A DNA stretch of 64,000 nucleotides, from contig WQWI01000002.1 of the NCBI GenBank assembly GCA_009785425.1, positions 55,480-119,479 of the forward strand. The letters are read 5' to 3'. Source of the stretch: Bacteroidales bacterium. GTDB taxonomy: Bacteria > Bacteroidota > Bacteroidia > Bacteroidales > P3. Below are positions 10,161 to 19,017 of the stretch, piece after piece. The notes under the pieces were generated by a model. That model had not been told where the DNA came from, ran no database searches, and saw nothing but the letters and a program-made list of their open reading frames with translations. The stretch's first letter is position 1; every line of letters begins with the position of its first letter. The translations under genes and the position numbers were made by a program.

Positions 10161-10726
10161 GTGAGTATTTTTTCTATTGTTTTAATGTATAACTCGTGTT
10201 CCGCAGTGTGAATGCGGATTTCTAATTCTTCAAGTGTGCAGTTTTCGATTGGAACTTCGACTTGGTCAATAATTTTTCCGCCGTCCAAAGTTTTATCAAC
10301 AAAGTGAGTGGTTACGCCTGTTATTTTTGCACCGGATTCATAGGCTTGTTGAATGGCGTTAAGCCTTTTGAAGTCGGGCAAAAGCGAAGGATGAATGTTG
10401 ATAATTCTGCCTTCATATTCGTCAAGCAAAACATCCGACACCAAACGCATATAACCGGCTAAACAAATCAAATCGATGTTGTGTTTTTTCAGAAGTTGCA
10501 CAATCTCCGTTTCATAATCGGCTTTTGAAGCGTAGTTTTTTGGTTGAAATTCAAAAACGGGAATGTTAAATTTTTCTGCTCTTTGAATGACGAACGCCTT
10601 TGGATTATCACACACCAGCACTGCAACCTCAGCATTCAAGCGGTTTTCAGCACAAGCACGGGCAATGGCTTCGAAATTGCTTCCGTTTCCGCTGGCGAAG
10701 ATTGCTATTTTGTCGGTTTTTGGCAT
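10145..10726 (-). CDS. purN: Phosphoribosylglycinamide formyltransferase
   Basis: This 193-residue enzyme transfers a formyl group from 10-formyl-THF to GAR in purine synthesis. Visible motifs are IAIFASGNGSNFEAIA (N-terminal phosphate loop), LICLAGYMRLVSDVLL, the catalytic IINIHPSLLPDFK, and GVTTHFVDKTLDGGKII with the family Asp. ATG 10726 was chosen; a TTG 42 bases upstream is in frame but adds residues not typical of the family. The last residues and the stop codon lie in a palindromic repeat. A 77-base piece of this gene (10632-10708) is duplicated at 17547-17623 on the far side of the jet operon, which is inserted directly upstream. Confidence 0.93.
   Translation of the reverse strand: MPKTDKIAIFASGNGSNFEAIARACAENRLNAEVAVLVCDNPKAFVIQRAEKFNIPVFEFQPKNYASKADYETEIVQLLKKHNIDLICLAGYMRLVSDVLLDEYEGRIINIHPSLLPDFKRLNAIQQAYESGAKITGVTTHFVDKTLDGGKIIDQVEVPIENCTLEELEIRIHTAEHELYIKTIEKILTPFRT
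10632..10708 (-). repeat. 77-bp direct repeat (copy in intact purN)
   Basis: This segment matches 17547-17623 at 75 of 77 positions, in the same orientation; the differences are G/A at two sites. It encodes IAIFASGNGSNFEAIARACA plus ENRLNA. The two copies bracket the JetABCD operon, defining a unit of about 6.9 kb that homologous recombination could remove while leaving a full-length purN frame. Confidence 0.9.
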
Positions 10727-10823
10727 TTTGTTGATCTGATTATTTGGGGTTCTGTAATTTTTTTTCAATCATTCGTTTCTGATATTTCGTTTTTGTTCCT
10801 GCAAAAACACGAATTTTGTTTTG

Positions 10824-11984
10824 TTATAGAATTATTTTATTGTTTACTAAGTTATCTGTTACATACTCTTGTGGTATTTTTTCCTGTTCTAATCGCCAAT
10901 TATTTCCTTTTAATATTTCATAAAGTTGCTTTTCTTCTTCGGATAAGTTCATTTCTGTCAAAACTTTGCTTGATGTTCCCGAATCATTTTCAAAGAACGT
11001 CTCAAAAGTTGCTTTGTCCATCAAAACACTTTTTGCGTGTGGAAAATATCCCTTGAATTGCGATAAGATTTCAAAACCCTGCACATCTAAATCGCCCCAA
11101 TAAAACAATTCTGTCTTGTTCAACCATTCGACATTTTTTAGATTTTCAACTCCAAAACCACTTCCAAAAATTACAATAGTTTCTGTAATTATTGGAAAAG
11201 TAAGCACATTCATTTTGTTTTCTACAACAAAAACTTTTTTCAAAGGCAACTTCAGTTTTACAAGTTGACTAATCGGAATATTCAAATCATCTATTTCTGA
11301 AAAATAAGTGCTTGCAATTTGTTTGTCTAAAATACGAAAACGGACTTTCGGCTCGTCATATTTTAGATTAAAGCGTTTTTCAAAGTTTGTTTCATCTGAA
11401 TTTATATGTTCGGAAATTATCACATCAAGTAGTTCTTTGATAATGGATTTATTGTTTTCAATAAATTTTGTGTGAATTTTTATTGGTAATTCGCGAATGT
11501 ATAAGTTTGGTTTGGGGTTTTCAATAAAATATTTGCAAACTTTTAGTAAGTAGTGCCAAACATCAAACTCAATGAGTTTTTGAGGGCAGACAATAATCCA
11601 TTCTTTCAACAATGGCAATCCACTGATTATCAAATTGTAATTTTTCAAAAAGGTTTGATACTCCTTCTTTTTTCCTGTCACTTGAAGATAATCTTCAAGT
11701 GTTTCAATGATTATTTTTTCGGGTACGGATTGTTTTCCAATTTTATCAAATTGTTGCTCTTTCTCAATGATAGAGTATCCCAAATTTTTATTCGTTTTCG
11801 AATTATTGTGCAACAACTGAAGTGATTTTTGATATTCAGGTAATTTGTTTATCAAATCTTTGGTAGTTATTTTACCTATTCGATTAATTTCTTTTGGAAA
11901 AAAATCAACCGCCTCAATGTTTGCTATCAATACATTTTTCCACCAATTTAGGCATTGTTGCTGTATTTCTTGTGGAGTTATCAT
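10824..11984 (-). CDS. jetD: Wadjet system nuclease subunit JetD
   Basis: This 386-residue protein combines an N-terminal DUF3322-like region (about 1-190) with a C-terminal DUF2220/TOPRIM-like domain. The motif FYWGDLDVQGFEILSQF (about 293-309) carries the D-x-D expected of the TOPRIM metal site. IFGSGFGVENL precedes it. JetD is the DNA-cleaving subunit of Wadjet, which recognises and cuts small circular DNA after SMC-driven loop extrusion. The start overlaps the jetC stop by four bases (ATGA), and the gene is last in jetABCD. Base composition is markedly A/T-rich compared with the neighbouring pur genes, suggesting acquisition. The family call rests on motif plus gene order. Confidence 0.85.
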   Translation of the reverse strand: MITPQEIQQQCLNWWKNVLIANIEAVDFFPKEINRIGKITTKDLINKLPEYQKSLQLLHNNSKTNKNLGYSIIEKEQQFDKIGKQSVPEKIIIETLEDYLQVTGKKKEYQTFLKNYNLIISGLPLLKEWIIVCPQKLIEFDVWHYLLKVCKYFIENPKPNLYIRELPIKIHTKFIENNKSIIKELLDVIISEHINSDETNFEKRFNLKYDEPKVRFRILDKQIASTYFSEIDDLNIPISQLVKLKLPLKKVFVVENKMNVLTFPIITETIVIFGSGFGVENLKNVEWLNKTELFYWGDLDVQGFEILSQFKGYFPHAKSVLMDKATFETFFENDSGTSSKVLTEMNLSEEEKQLYEILKGNNWRLEQEKIPQEYVTDNLVNNKIIL

Positions 11985-14900
11985 TGTTGTGTTTCTTGTA
12001 TAACGGCTATTAAATCTATTTGCTGTTTTCCCTGCTTATATTCCTCTGCTGTAAGATATTGAATTTCGGAATTATTTTTTTTTTCGTTGTTTGATATGAA
12101 ATGAACCGTATTGATATAATTTTCAATAATGTTGATTTTTTGCAAAGGAGTAACTACCAGTAATTGCAGGTTTAATTTTTTAAAAAGTTCTAATCCGAAT
12201 TTTGTACTTTCATCATCGCCATTTTTAAATGCTTCATCGATTATTGCAAATCTGAACGACTTGCTACGAGGTTCGCCATAAGACAAACCGAATTGATATG
12301 CCAATGCCGAAGCCAAAATCGTATATGCCAGTTTTTCTTTTTGTCCGCCCGACTTTCCTGAAGAATCGGAAAAATACTCCTTTTCGGTGCTGTTTTCAAA
12401 ATATCGTTCTGTTGCACTAAACAAAAACCAATTACGAACATCGGTAACTTTTTTAGTCCACTCTATGTCTTCGTTTTTGTTACTCATAAAGCGGTCTAAA
12501 AATTTCTTTACCATATTAAAACGATTTTCTGTATAGGCATCTGAAGTGTCTAAAATATCCACATAGCAGTTACGCAAATCTTTTTTGAAGTTACTGATTT
12601 CTCTATCTGCATTTGGGTCGGGTGAAAGTTCAATATAAGTGCCTTTGTTAAATTCAATTTCTTTCAAGTGCTTGTTAATTTCATCAATTTTCTTCTTTAT
12701 TTGTTTGCTGTGAGTATCCAATTTAACATCAAAAACGCGAATGTCATCAATCGTGTTTTTATTCAAAAGTTTCTTAAAACTATTTTCGTGTTCAGATAAA
12801 CCTCCATTAACAATGTTTTCATATTCCTCGATAAATTCAGGCAAAGAATCTATTTCAACTGTGATATTTTGCGTAGTAGCGGGAAAATCATTTTTATACG
12901 ATTGCATTACTTTTATAATGCGATTGCTTGTTTCATTTAATTTTGAGTTTAGCGTATCTTTTTCTCCGTTTTTTCCATTGTATTTGTTTATTAATTTGCT
13001 TGAAATTGTATCGATATTTTTGAACGTTAGATTTGTTTGTTCAATAAGTTTGTCTATTTTCGGATAATAAACTTCTATTTCATTTTGCAAAATCGTATTT
13101 TGTGCAGTCTTACAAGTTTCAATCTCATCGGTGTAATTTTTAATACTACCTTTTATGCTACCTACGTTTTCTGTTTTCTTAGTTTTTTCTTCTTCTAAAT
13201 CAGTTATTTCACTTGTGATTTTTTCTAATCTGTCTTGTAATGATTTCAAAATGTCGTTACTTGTTTCTATATCAAATTTTTCTTGGTTTAAATCTTGTAT
13301 TTTTTTGACTTCGTCTTGCCAATTCAATTCGTTCCAATTTTGATAAGTAACTAAAGAAATCAAATTAGCATTCAGTTCTGTATTTGTATATATTTCAGAA
13401 TTCAATAGGCTTAATTCTTGTTCTGCATTTTGTTTTTTCGTGCCTAATTCTAATAACTGTTGTTCTACGGCTTTTATTTTCTCTGTGTTTGTCCAACCTA
13501 ACACAAATTTTGTTCTGTCCCACAATCCTGTACGGTCATCTTTCGTATGCTTTTTACCTTTTTTGTATTGTCCTTCAATGGTTATTGCATTTTGTCGTGT
13601 CTTTTGAAAATCTTCAATGGATACACATTTTAAATTAAAATGCAGTTCTAAATCGGCTTGCAACCATTCCTCAAAATAAGAATCTTCTTTTATTTCGATT
13701 TTATTTACTACAGAATCTGTATCTATTTCTGTATATTGAATTTTGGGCTTAAAATTCCGCAGAACAGGAAAATAATCTAATTTAATACCGCGTTTGGTTT
13801 TGTCTGACAATGATTTAGCGTTGATATAGCCACTGACTTCCCGATAGTGTTCTTCGGGAACTAATAAACTAACACCAAAACCGCGTAATAGCCGTTCTAA
13901 CGCACCTTCCCATTGTTTTTCGGCATCTTTCACTTTGAGTAATTCGCCTGCAAATGGTATTTTATCCTCTGCAATTTGCAAATCGTCTATTATTTGCTGG
14001 CGAACATCTAAAAGATAGGCTGGAATTTGATTTTTACGAGTTCGTAAAGATTTTAATTCTGCTTCTACTGTTTCGTAGTTTTCTTTTGCAACTCGTAAAT
14101 CGGCTGTTTTTTCGCCTAATTCTGTTTGTTTCTTTTCTGAAATTTCTTTTAAATCCTCTATTTTTTGCTGTGCTGACTTTAAGTTAGAATAGAAGGCTTT
14201 ATCTGTGCTGGCAGTTGGCAACTTACAGATGGAAAGTAGGCCCTTATAATCTGTATATTTTTTGTTTTTCTCTGTTTTTGCTATTTCGCGTTGTTCAATT
14301 TCTTTGGTTATTTCTTTTAATCTTGCGCCACCGTTATTATCGATATCCTGCTCAATTTGATTTTTTGCTTTTATTTTAATATCTAAATCGATTTTAATCT
14401 GACCTAATTGATTATTCAGTTGGTTAAGTTTTGCTTCGCAACTTTTGATTTCTTCTTCAAGCAATGCAATTTTTTTGCTTGCAAAATAACTTGGAATGGC
14501 AGAAAGAATATTGTCAATTTCTTCAAGTTGCTGTTTATAATAGTTATAGTTTTTGTCCAATTCTGCCAAAGGGAATAATGTATCCCGCTGTTTTCTAATT
14601 TCAATAACAGCATTATAAGCCCGATTCAAATCATTAAAACGCTTTTTAAGATCTTCTATTTGAGTATTTACATCTGTTTGCTCCAACATTTGTTCACGAA
14701 CGAACGACGTCAAACTGCTCACGGATTTCATAGAAACGGTTTGATAAAACAAATCAATGGCTCTCTCGGAATTCATACCGAATAACCGTCTGAAGGTTCG
14801 GCTATATTCTGAAAAATTATCGCCAACATACTCAGGTTGTAAATTTTTTATTCGTTGTTTTAATGACTTTCCATCTTCTATGTTTTCAAATGTTTCTTTT

Positions 14901-15397
14901 ATATGCAGTGCTTTTGTGCTGATTATTAAAAGTTTTTGAACCTTTTCGTTTTCAAGCCAAAACACTTGTGCTAATGTGATATTTGACGAATATCCGGCAT
15001 TACTAAAATTTGCAAGAACAACACTGAAAGTTGTGTCATTTTCAGCGTTATAGCGCAAAGAAATGGCTTTCCCCTTTTTTACTCTTTCTAAATTTTCGCT
15101 AAATTCATTTTTAGTGTTTTTATATTCGCCACGAATATAACTTGCCATAGTGCGTTCTTTCCCCTCTGCACCTGCCGCTTTATTGAAAGTAATTTTATGA
15201 TGTGGAACAATTAAGCAAGTTAGAGCATCTACAATGGTAGATTTGCCTGAACCAATTTCACCTGTAAGCAAAGAATTATTACTATTGGGCATAACTTTCC
15301 ATATTTTGCTATGAAATGTTCCCCAATTCAGTAATTCCAAATAATCCAGCCGGAATCCTATTTGAGTATTGTCAGTATTAAATTCAAATTCAGCCAT
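11981..15397 (-). CDS. jetC: Wadjet SMC-like ATPase JetC
   Basis: This 1138-residue SMC/MukB-type ATPase is the motor of the Wadjet complex. The N-terminal Walker A is LLTGEIGSGKSTIVDALT (about 43-60). Long coiled-coil segments fill roughly 260-950 (for example KIALLEEEIKSCEAKLNQL and LQDRLEKITSEITDLEEE). The C-terminal head has the signature SGKSGGQKEKLAYTILASAL and Walker B FAIIDEAFKNGDDES. A central region (about 480-660) probably forms the hinge, as in COG4913 proteins. It is predicted to extrude DNA loops on plasmids. It overlaps jetB by eight bases and jetD by four. Length agrees with JetC of type I systems. Confidence 0.93.
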   Translation of the reverse strand: MAEFEFNTDNTQIGFRLDYLELLNWGTFHSKIWKVMPNSNNSLLTGEIGSGKSTIVDALTCLIVPHHKITFNKAAGAEGKERTMASYIRGEYKNTKNEFSENLERVKKGKAISLRYNAENDTTFSVVLANFSNAGYSSNITLAQVFWLENEKVQKLLIISTKALHIKETFENIEDGKSLKQRIKNLQPEYVGDNFSEYSRTFRRLFGMNSERAIDLFYQTVSMKSVSSLTSFVREQMLEQTDVNTQIEDLKKRFNDLNRAYNAVIEIRKQRDTLFPLAELDKNYNYYKQQLEEIDNILSAIPSYFASKKIALLEEEIKSCEAKLNQLNNQLGQIKIDLDIKIKAKNQIEQDIDNNGGARLKEITKEIEQREIAKTEKNKKYTDYKGLLSICKLPTASTDKAFYSNLKSAQQKIEDLKEISEKKQTELGEKTADLRVAKENYETVEAELKSLRTRKNQIPAYLLDVRQQIIDDLQIAEDKIPFAGELLKVKDAEKQWEGALERLLRGFGVSLLVPEEHYREVSGYINAKSLSDKTKRGIKLDYFPVLRNFKPKIQYTEIDTDSVVNKIEIKEDSYFEEWLQADLELHFNLKCVSIEDFQKTRQNAITIEGQYKKGKKHTKDDRTGLWDRTKFVLGWTNTEKIKAVEQQLLELGTKKQNAEQELSLLNSEIYTNTELNANLISLVTYQNWNELNWQDEVKKIQDLNQEKFDIETSNDILKSLQDRLEKITSEITDLEEEKTKKTENVGSIKGSIKNYTDEIETCKTAQNTILQNEIEVYYPKIDKLIEQTNLTFKNIDTISSKLINKYNGKNGEKDTLNSKLNETSNRIIKVMQSYKNDFPATTQNITVEIDSLPEFIEEYENIVNGGLSEHENSFKKLLNKNTIDDIRVFDVKLDTHSKQIKKKIDEINKHLKEIEFNKGTYIELSPDPNADREISNFKKDLRNCYVDILDTSDAYTENRFNMVKKFLDRFMSNKNEDIEWTKKVTDVRNWFLFSATERYFENSTEKEYFSDSSGKSGGQKEKLAYTILASALAYQFGLSYGEPRSKSFRFAIIDEAFKNGDDESTKFGLELFKKLNLQLLVVTPLQKINIIENYINTVHFISNNEKKNNSEIQYLTAEEYKQGKQQIDLIAVIQETQQ

Positions 15398-15956
15398 TTT
15401 CTTTCAAACTATTGGTGTATTGCTCAAATTTCACAAGTTCTGTCATAACCACTTCGGCATTAATAAATGCTTTAATAATACGATTAATTTCATATTGCTC
15501 ATCATCGGTTTTCATTTTACGCAAAAAGCCTTCATCTACAACTTTATTGATTGCAGAAGTAATCTGTTTATATTGATTTGCCTCATTGGTAGTTTCTTTG
15601 CAAAACGGTTTCATCAAATTGACAATTTCGTCTTTGCTCAAAATCGCTTTATCTGATTCTCCTTCGCTATCGCTTTCTATCAAATGTTTGCGAAGTAAAA
15701 GACATAACAAAGAAACATAAAAATTGAGTTGCCGTTTTTCTATAAGTTTCAAAATGGATTCTTCGCTTTCTTCGTCTGCTTCTTTTTGTTTGAGATAAGC
15801 ATAACCCTCCGACTTGTCAATGACAACATCTAAATTTATGTCATAAAAATAATTTCTGACATCCTGTTCATTGTCGAGCAGGTCGCTCCAGTATTTGCTA
15901 TCGCTATAAACGATACCTTTGAGAAGTGAAATCAATATGTTTGAGTAGGCTTTCAT
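15390..15956 (-). CDS. jetB: Wadjet kite-like subunit JetB (DUF4194)
   Basis: This 188-residue acidic, helical protein fits DUF4194/MukE-like JetB, a kite subunit that bridges the SMC heads and the kleisin. Features include NILISLLKGIVYSDSKYWSD at the N-terminus, an acidic linker (EADEESEESILKLIEKRQL), LLCLLLRKHL, and a winged-helix-like C-terminal part (EIVNLMKPFCKETTNEA then AINKVVDEGFLRKM). The start was placed at ATG 15956, overlapping the jetA stop by four bases (ATGA), in preference to an in-frame TTG two codons upstream. The gene ends eight bases inside jetC. Sequence alone is weakly diagnostic; the order jetA-B-C-D makes the call strong. Confidence 0.85.
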   Translation of the reverse strand: MKAYSNILISLLKGIVYSDSKYWSDLLDNEQDVRNYFYDINLDVVIDKSEGYAYLKQKEADEESEESILKLIEKRQLNFYVSLLCLLLRKHLIESDSEGESDKAILSKDEIVNLMKPFCKETTNEANQYKQITSAINKVVDEGFLRKMKTDDEQYEINRIIKAFINAEVVMTELVKFEQYTNSLKENG

Positions 15957-17395
15957 TTGCAAAAAACAATTTGTGGAATTTCTATTTTAAATGACTTGTT
16001 TGTTTTTGTATTTTGAATATCAATTGTTTGTCGATTGTTTTTATCAATAATATGCTTTGTGTTTTCTTTTGTGGCAATGTTAATATATGCTACAACTTCG
16101 GCAATGCCTTTTTGAATTTCAAATGTTTTGAGCAGTTCTGTAAAACTTATTTGTGTCCTACCTTTCAGTGCTGTTTTTATATTGTTTTGTAATTCTGCAA
16201 CATCAACAGTAAATTGCTCAAATAGTTTGTTGTTATTAGCATCTGCTTTGCCAATATCAAGTACCTTGTTTGAAAACTTAACTTTCTGTGGTATAGAAAA
16301 CAACGGTCTTTCTGTAATTAAATCAATTTTTATAATGTGGTCAATACTCAAAGAAAATATTTTGCTAAAATCAGTAGTTGAACCTTCCGAAATGATTTTT
16401 AGTATTTTATTGATATTTTCGTGAATAATCTTGTTTTCTAAAAATGATTTATGTTCAAGATATTTCCGCAGTTGTTCCCATAATGAATTTGTTGTTTGTT
16501 TTGTTTTATCGCCTGCTTCTACCAAATTATTTTTGATATTCTCAATACTGAAAGTATCTTTTTGCATTTGTTGAACAGTTGGAATTTCCAAAATCTCATT
16601 GATAAGTTCATCTAATTGATCTTGTTTCGACTGCATCAACAGAAACTCCCAAAATGCCGTGAAACTTTTACCTTGGTCAGTTTCGAGCAAAAAATCTTGT
16701 TGTTGCCACAAATCGTCTAAAACTTTGCCTTTTGTTTGGGTTGTTGTGATAATTTTCTGTCTAAAATCACGGTCTAATGTTCTAAAATTATCTTCAACTT
16801 GCCTAAAGTCAGATAATAAATTTTTTGCAGTGTCTTCAATAAGCAAATACTGTTCTTTAATTTGTCGGTTGTCTAAAATATCAAATTTTCCAAGTTTGAG
16901 ATTTTCAATTTCTTCTTCAATCTGTTTTTTCTTATCTTCTAATTCTTTTAATCGTGTTTCAAAATCTTTTTTAGTTTTTACAGAGAGTTCCTTTAATTTT
17001 TCAAATAGACTTTTTAACCGCGATTCTGTTCCTACAAACTTAGGCCTTTCCAAACTATCAATCCATTTGAAAGCGTTTTCTGTTGCAGGCGTTAATTCAA
17101 ATAAAAATTCGTCATTTTTGCTTGGATATTTTCGCAGAAATCCTGCATTTGTCCAATCGGTTAGATATTCTTTTGGACTTTTTGGGTATAATCTTCCATC
17201 TTGATTTACAATAAACAAGTAATCGTCTAATAAGGAAGTACATTCACGTTCTAATATCGAATTAAATACAAAATTATTTTGTGTCTGTTTGAATACTTTG
17301 AAAAGAAAACCAACAATCAAAGGAGCATTGTCCGCAGTAATTATTTTTACTGTAGTGTTCATTCTGAGTAGTTGATTTATCTTTTCAAATGTCAT
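15953..17395 (-). CDS. jetA: Wadjet kleisin-like subunit JetA (DUF3375)
   Basis: This 480-residue protein matches DUF3375 (MukF-like kleisin) in size, position and composition. The N-terminal winged-helix region shows NSILERECTSLLDDYLFIVN and YLTDWTNAGFLRKYPSKNDE. ELTPATENAFKWIDSLE and the strongly helical GTESRLKSLFEKLKELSVKT and FETRLKELEDKKKQIEEEIE (coiled coil) follow. JetA holds the JetC heads together in the Wadjet loop extruder. It is the first gene of the operon. A TAnnTTTG promoter lies at 17485-17493, leaving a leader of roughly 80 bases. The use of DUF3375 JetA with DUF4194 JetB indicates a type I Wadjet system. Confidence 0.88.
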   Translation of the reverse strand: MTFEKINQLLRMNTTVKIITADNAPLIVGFLFKVFKQTQNNFVFNSILERECTSLLDDYLFIVNQDGRLYPKSPKEYLTDWTNAGFLRKYPSKNDEFLFELTPATENAFKWIDSLERPKFVGTESRLKSLFEKLKELSVKTKKDFETRLKELEDKKKQIEEEIENLKLGKFDILDNRQIKEQYLLIEDTAKNLLSDFRQVEDNFRTLDRDFRQKIITTTQTKGKVLDDLWQQQDFLLETDQGKSFTAFWEFLLMQSKQDQLDELINEILEIPTVQQMQKDTFSIENIKNNLVEAGDKTKQTTNSLWEQLRKYLEHKSFLENKIIHENINKILKIISEGSTTDFSKIFSLSIDHIIKIDLITERPLFSIPQKVKFSNKVLDIGKADANNNKLFEQFTVDVAELQNNIKTALKGRTQISFTELLKTFEIQKGIAEVVAYINIATKENTKHIIDKNNRQTIDIQNTKTNKSFKIEIPQIVFCK

Positions 17396-17484
17396 AATCT
17401 AATTTGTGCTTTATCGGTTGAACGCATATATCTCCATTATTATTTTCCTTATTCCAAGTTACTTTGAACACTTTAATCTATTTT

Positions 17485-17493
17485 GCAAAGATA
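17485..17493 (-). promoter_or_regulatory. Candidate promoter of jetABCD
   Basis: On the minus strand this reads TATCTTTGC, matching TAnnTTTG, about 90 bases upstream of the jetA ATG. It lies within the non-homologous tail of the purN fragment. No clear -33 TTG is visible. Confidence 0.5.
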
Positions 17494-17546
17494 CATTTCT
17501 TTTTCGAGTTTTTAACGAAAAAAAGACGAAAATATAAATACCCCAA

Positions 17547-17623
17547 GCATTCAAGCAGTTTTCAGCACAAGCACGAGCAATGGCTTCGAAATTGCTTCCG
17601 TTTCCGCTGGCGAAGATTGCTAT
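17547..17623 (-). repeat. 77-bp direct repeat (copy in purN fragment)
   Basis: This is the second copy of the 77-base purN segment at 10632-10708, in direct orientation, 75/77 identical. It marks the upstream boundary of the jet island. Confidence 0.9.
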
Positions 17624-17651
17624 GTTTGTTTTGTGTTTCACAATCATAAAC

Positions 17652-17885
17652 TTACTTTTCAAATCGTATCATATTTGCTAAGTGTAGAAAGTACTCTGTA
17701 CTCCAAATTTCCATTTCCTGTGGATTTTTCAAAAATGGGCGGACATCGTTTTTTACTGCCTCAATATTCGTTTTCTCAATCCGCTCTTTTAGCATTTGCA
17801 TAAAAATTTCAATTGTGATTTTTTTTTGGTCGAAATTGCTTATCTGCTCCGCTCGCCTTTGTAAATGATTAAAATTTAGGTTCAA
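17652..17885 (-). pseudogene. C-terminal remnant of AbiEii-like nucleotidyltransferase toxin (tentative)
   Basis: The 77-residue open frame contains ITIEIFMQMLKERI, EAVKNDVRPFLKNP and EIWSTEYFLHLANMI. These resemble the C-terminal end of AbiEii/AbiGii-type nucleotidyltransferase proteins, where a 'DV.PFL ... WS..FF' segment closes the protein. No nucleotidyltransferase active site is present. The apparent TTG start lies inside the end of the IS element at 17878-18640, so the 5' part was lost on or after that insertion. It ends five bases before the purN fragment. The fold assignment comes from memory of the family and is uncertain; truncation by the element is seen directly. Confidence 0.4.
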
Positions 17886-18139
17886 GATTAGATTAGTGGA
17901 TTTTTTCTGATATTTTTCTGCAAATATACGAATAAATTTTGATTTTTGAAATTATATCGAAATTCGCACTCTTTTATGTGCAAATAAAGTTTGTGTTTAT
18001 GGATTCCTCTGAACTTTGAAAGCCGTACTTTACACAAGCCACAAAAGCTCTCAATTCCATTGATATGATTTCCTCCATCGGAAAATTTATCGTCATCGTG
18101 ATTGATTCGATAATGTCTCTTATATCCAAAATTTGCGAG
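17878..18139 (+). repeat. Left 262-bp inverted arm of IS element
   Basis: This is the reverse complement of 18379-18640. It encodes on the minus strand the same C-terminal transposase peptide that the right arm encodes on the plus strand. A spurious frame (MISSIGKFIVIVIDSIM) appears in both arms because of this symmetry. Confidence 0.85.
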
Positions 18140-18630
18140 CCAGAGAGTCCATTTGTTAATGGCGAAATCGAACTTGATGAAAGTTATTTTGGTGTTCGAG
18201 GAAAACGAGGTCGTGGAGCAAACGGAAAAACACCTGTCTTTGGCATGTAAAACGTGATGGAAAAGTCTATACTCAAATTGGTAAGAATCGTTCTGTCGCT
18301 GAATTGATGCCGATTATCAAAGGTAAGGCAGATCCATCGTCGGTCATTTATACGGATGGTTCTAAAACCTATGATGGACTCGCAAATTTTGGATATAAGA
18401 AACATTATCGAATCAATCACGATGACGATAAATTTTCCGATGGAGGAAATCATATCAACGGAATTGAGAACTTTTGTGGCTTGTGTAAAGTACGGCTTTC
18501 AAAGTTCAGAGGAATCCATAAACACAAACTTTATTTGCACATAAAAGAGTGCGAATTTCGGTATAATTTCAGAAATCAAAATTTATTCGTATATTTGCAG
18601 AAAAATATCAGAAAAAATCTACTAATCTAA
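18140..18630 (+). pseudogene. IS1595-family (ISXO2-like) transposase remnant, frameshifted
   Basis: The DDE catalytic region is recognisable: GEIELDESYFGVRGKRGRG (first Asp), VIYTDGSKTYDGLANFGY (second Asp), and HINGIENFCGLCKVRLSKF (Asn/Glu region), then the tail LHIKECEFRYNFRNQNLF. The N-terminal zinc-binding domain is missing because the upstream DNA is an inverted copy of the 3' end. The frame breaks at about 18246-18252: TAA follows GKTPVFGM, and HVKRDGKVYTQIGKN resumes in another frame. It therefore cannot produce an intact transposase. Confidence 0.85.
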
Positions 18631-18640
18631 TCTTGAACCT
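18379..18640 (+). repeat. Right 262-bp inverted arm of IS element
   Basis: This is the native 3' end of the transposase gene plus terminal sequence. It is the inverted partner of 17878-18139, differing at only about seven positions, for example A/G at the seventh base after ATTAGATTAG. Confidence 0.85.
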
Positions 18641-18650
18641 TTTTCTTATT

Positions 18651-18992
18651 ATGATTAAAATACAAGCACATCCGAAGCATATTAACCTATTGAGGATATT
18701 TGACTGGAGCGAGAATTTACAAGTTGATTGGTACAACTTTTTGGATTACTGCAGATTTTCAAACTTGGCAACTATTATGGTTCAAGATATGACTATTATA
18801 TTTCTTAAAACAAGTAGTAGTACTATTCAAAGTTTTGAGTGGCGTATGACAAAACCGTATAATGAACCATTTCCTGATGAACTAATTTATATTATGGATT
18901 TGAAAAAATATGATCTCGAATTTATATCAAAGATACAAAAAGATAAGCTGTCTGGAACTATTTATGGCACGTATTACAAAGTGTTAAACTAA
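18651..18992 (+). CDS. Hypothetical protein, 113 aa
   Basis: No family is recognised. ATG 18651 lies 10 bases beyond the IS end and gives MIKIQAHPKHINLLRIFDWS, followed by VDWYNFLDYCRFSNLATIM and EFISKIQKDKLSGTIYGTYY. No signal peptide or membrane segment is visible; the composition is that of a small cytoplasmic protein. It is followed after 25 bases by the DUF3788 gene in the same direction. The coding potential is plausible (start, length, continuous frame), but the 5' end may have been altered by the adjacent insertion. Confidence 0.45.
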   Translation: MIKIQAHPKHINLLRIFDWSENLQVDWYNFLDYCRFSNLATIMVQDMTIIFLKTSSSTIQSFEWRMTKPYNEPFPDELIYIMDLKKYDLEFISKIQKDKLSGTIYGTYYKVLN

Positions 18993-19017
18993 CAAGAAGA
19001 ACTATCAAAAAACATCT

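Larger units (their letters stand above)
17459..17647 (-). pseudogene. purN 5' fragment (truncated duplicate)
   Basis: The frame starts at ATG 17647 (MIVKHKTN) and continues into IAIFASGNGSNFEAIARACA and ENCLNA, nearly identical to the start of intact purN. After residue about 35 it departs into an unrelated tail (GIYIFVFFSLKTRK) and stops. The first eight residues differ from the intact gene (MPKTDK). The arrangement suggests that this was the original 5' end of purN, and that a segment carrying jetABCD plus a replacement purN start was inserted here. It is not expected to be functional. Confidence 0.85.
17878..18640. mobile_element. Decayed IS1595-type element with 262-bp inverted arms
   Basis: The left arm 17878-18139 is an inverted copy of the right arm 18379-18640 with only a handful of mismatches. 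Both begin AGGTTCAAGATTAGATTAG when read inward. The right arm is the true 3' end of a transposase gene. The left arm is a mirrored copy that replaces the transposase 5' end, so a fold-back element of 763 bases results. A target-site duplication could not be identified in the flanks. The transposase remnant is frameshifted, so the element is not autonomous. Confidence 0.8.

Noticed and set aside
18065..18453. Two similar short frames starting MISSIGKFIVIVIDSIM on opposite strands
   Set aside because: Both are antisense products of the inverted IS arms; they are not a duplicated gene.
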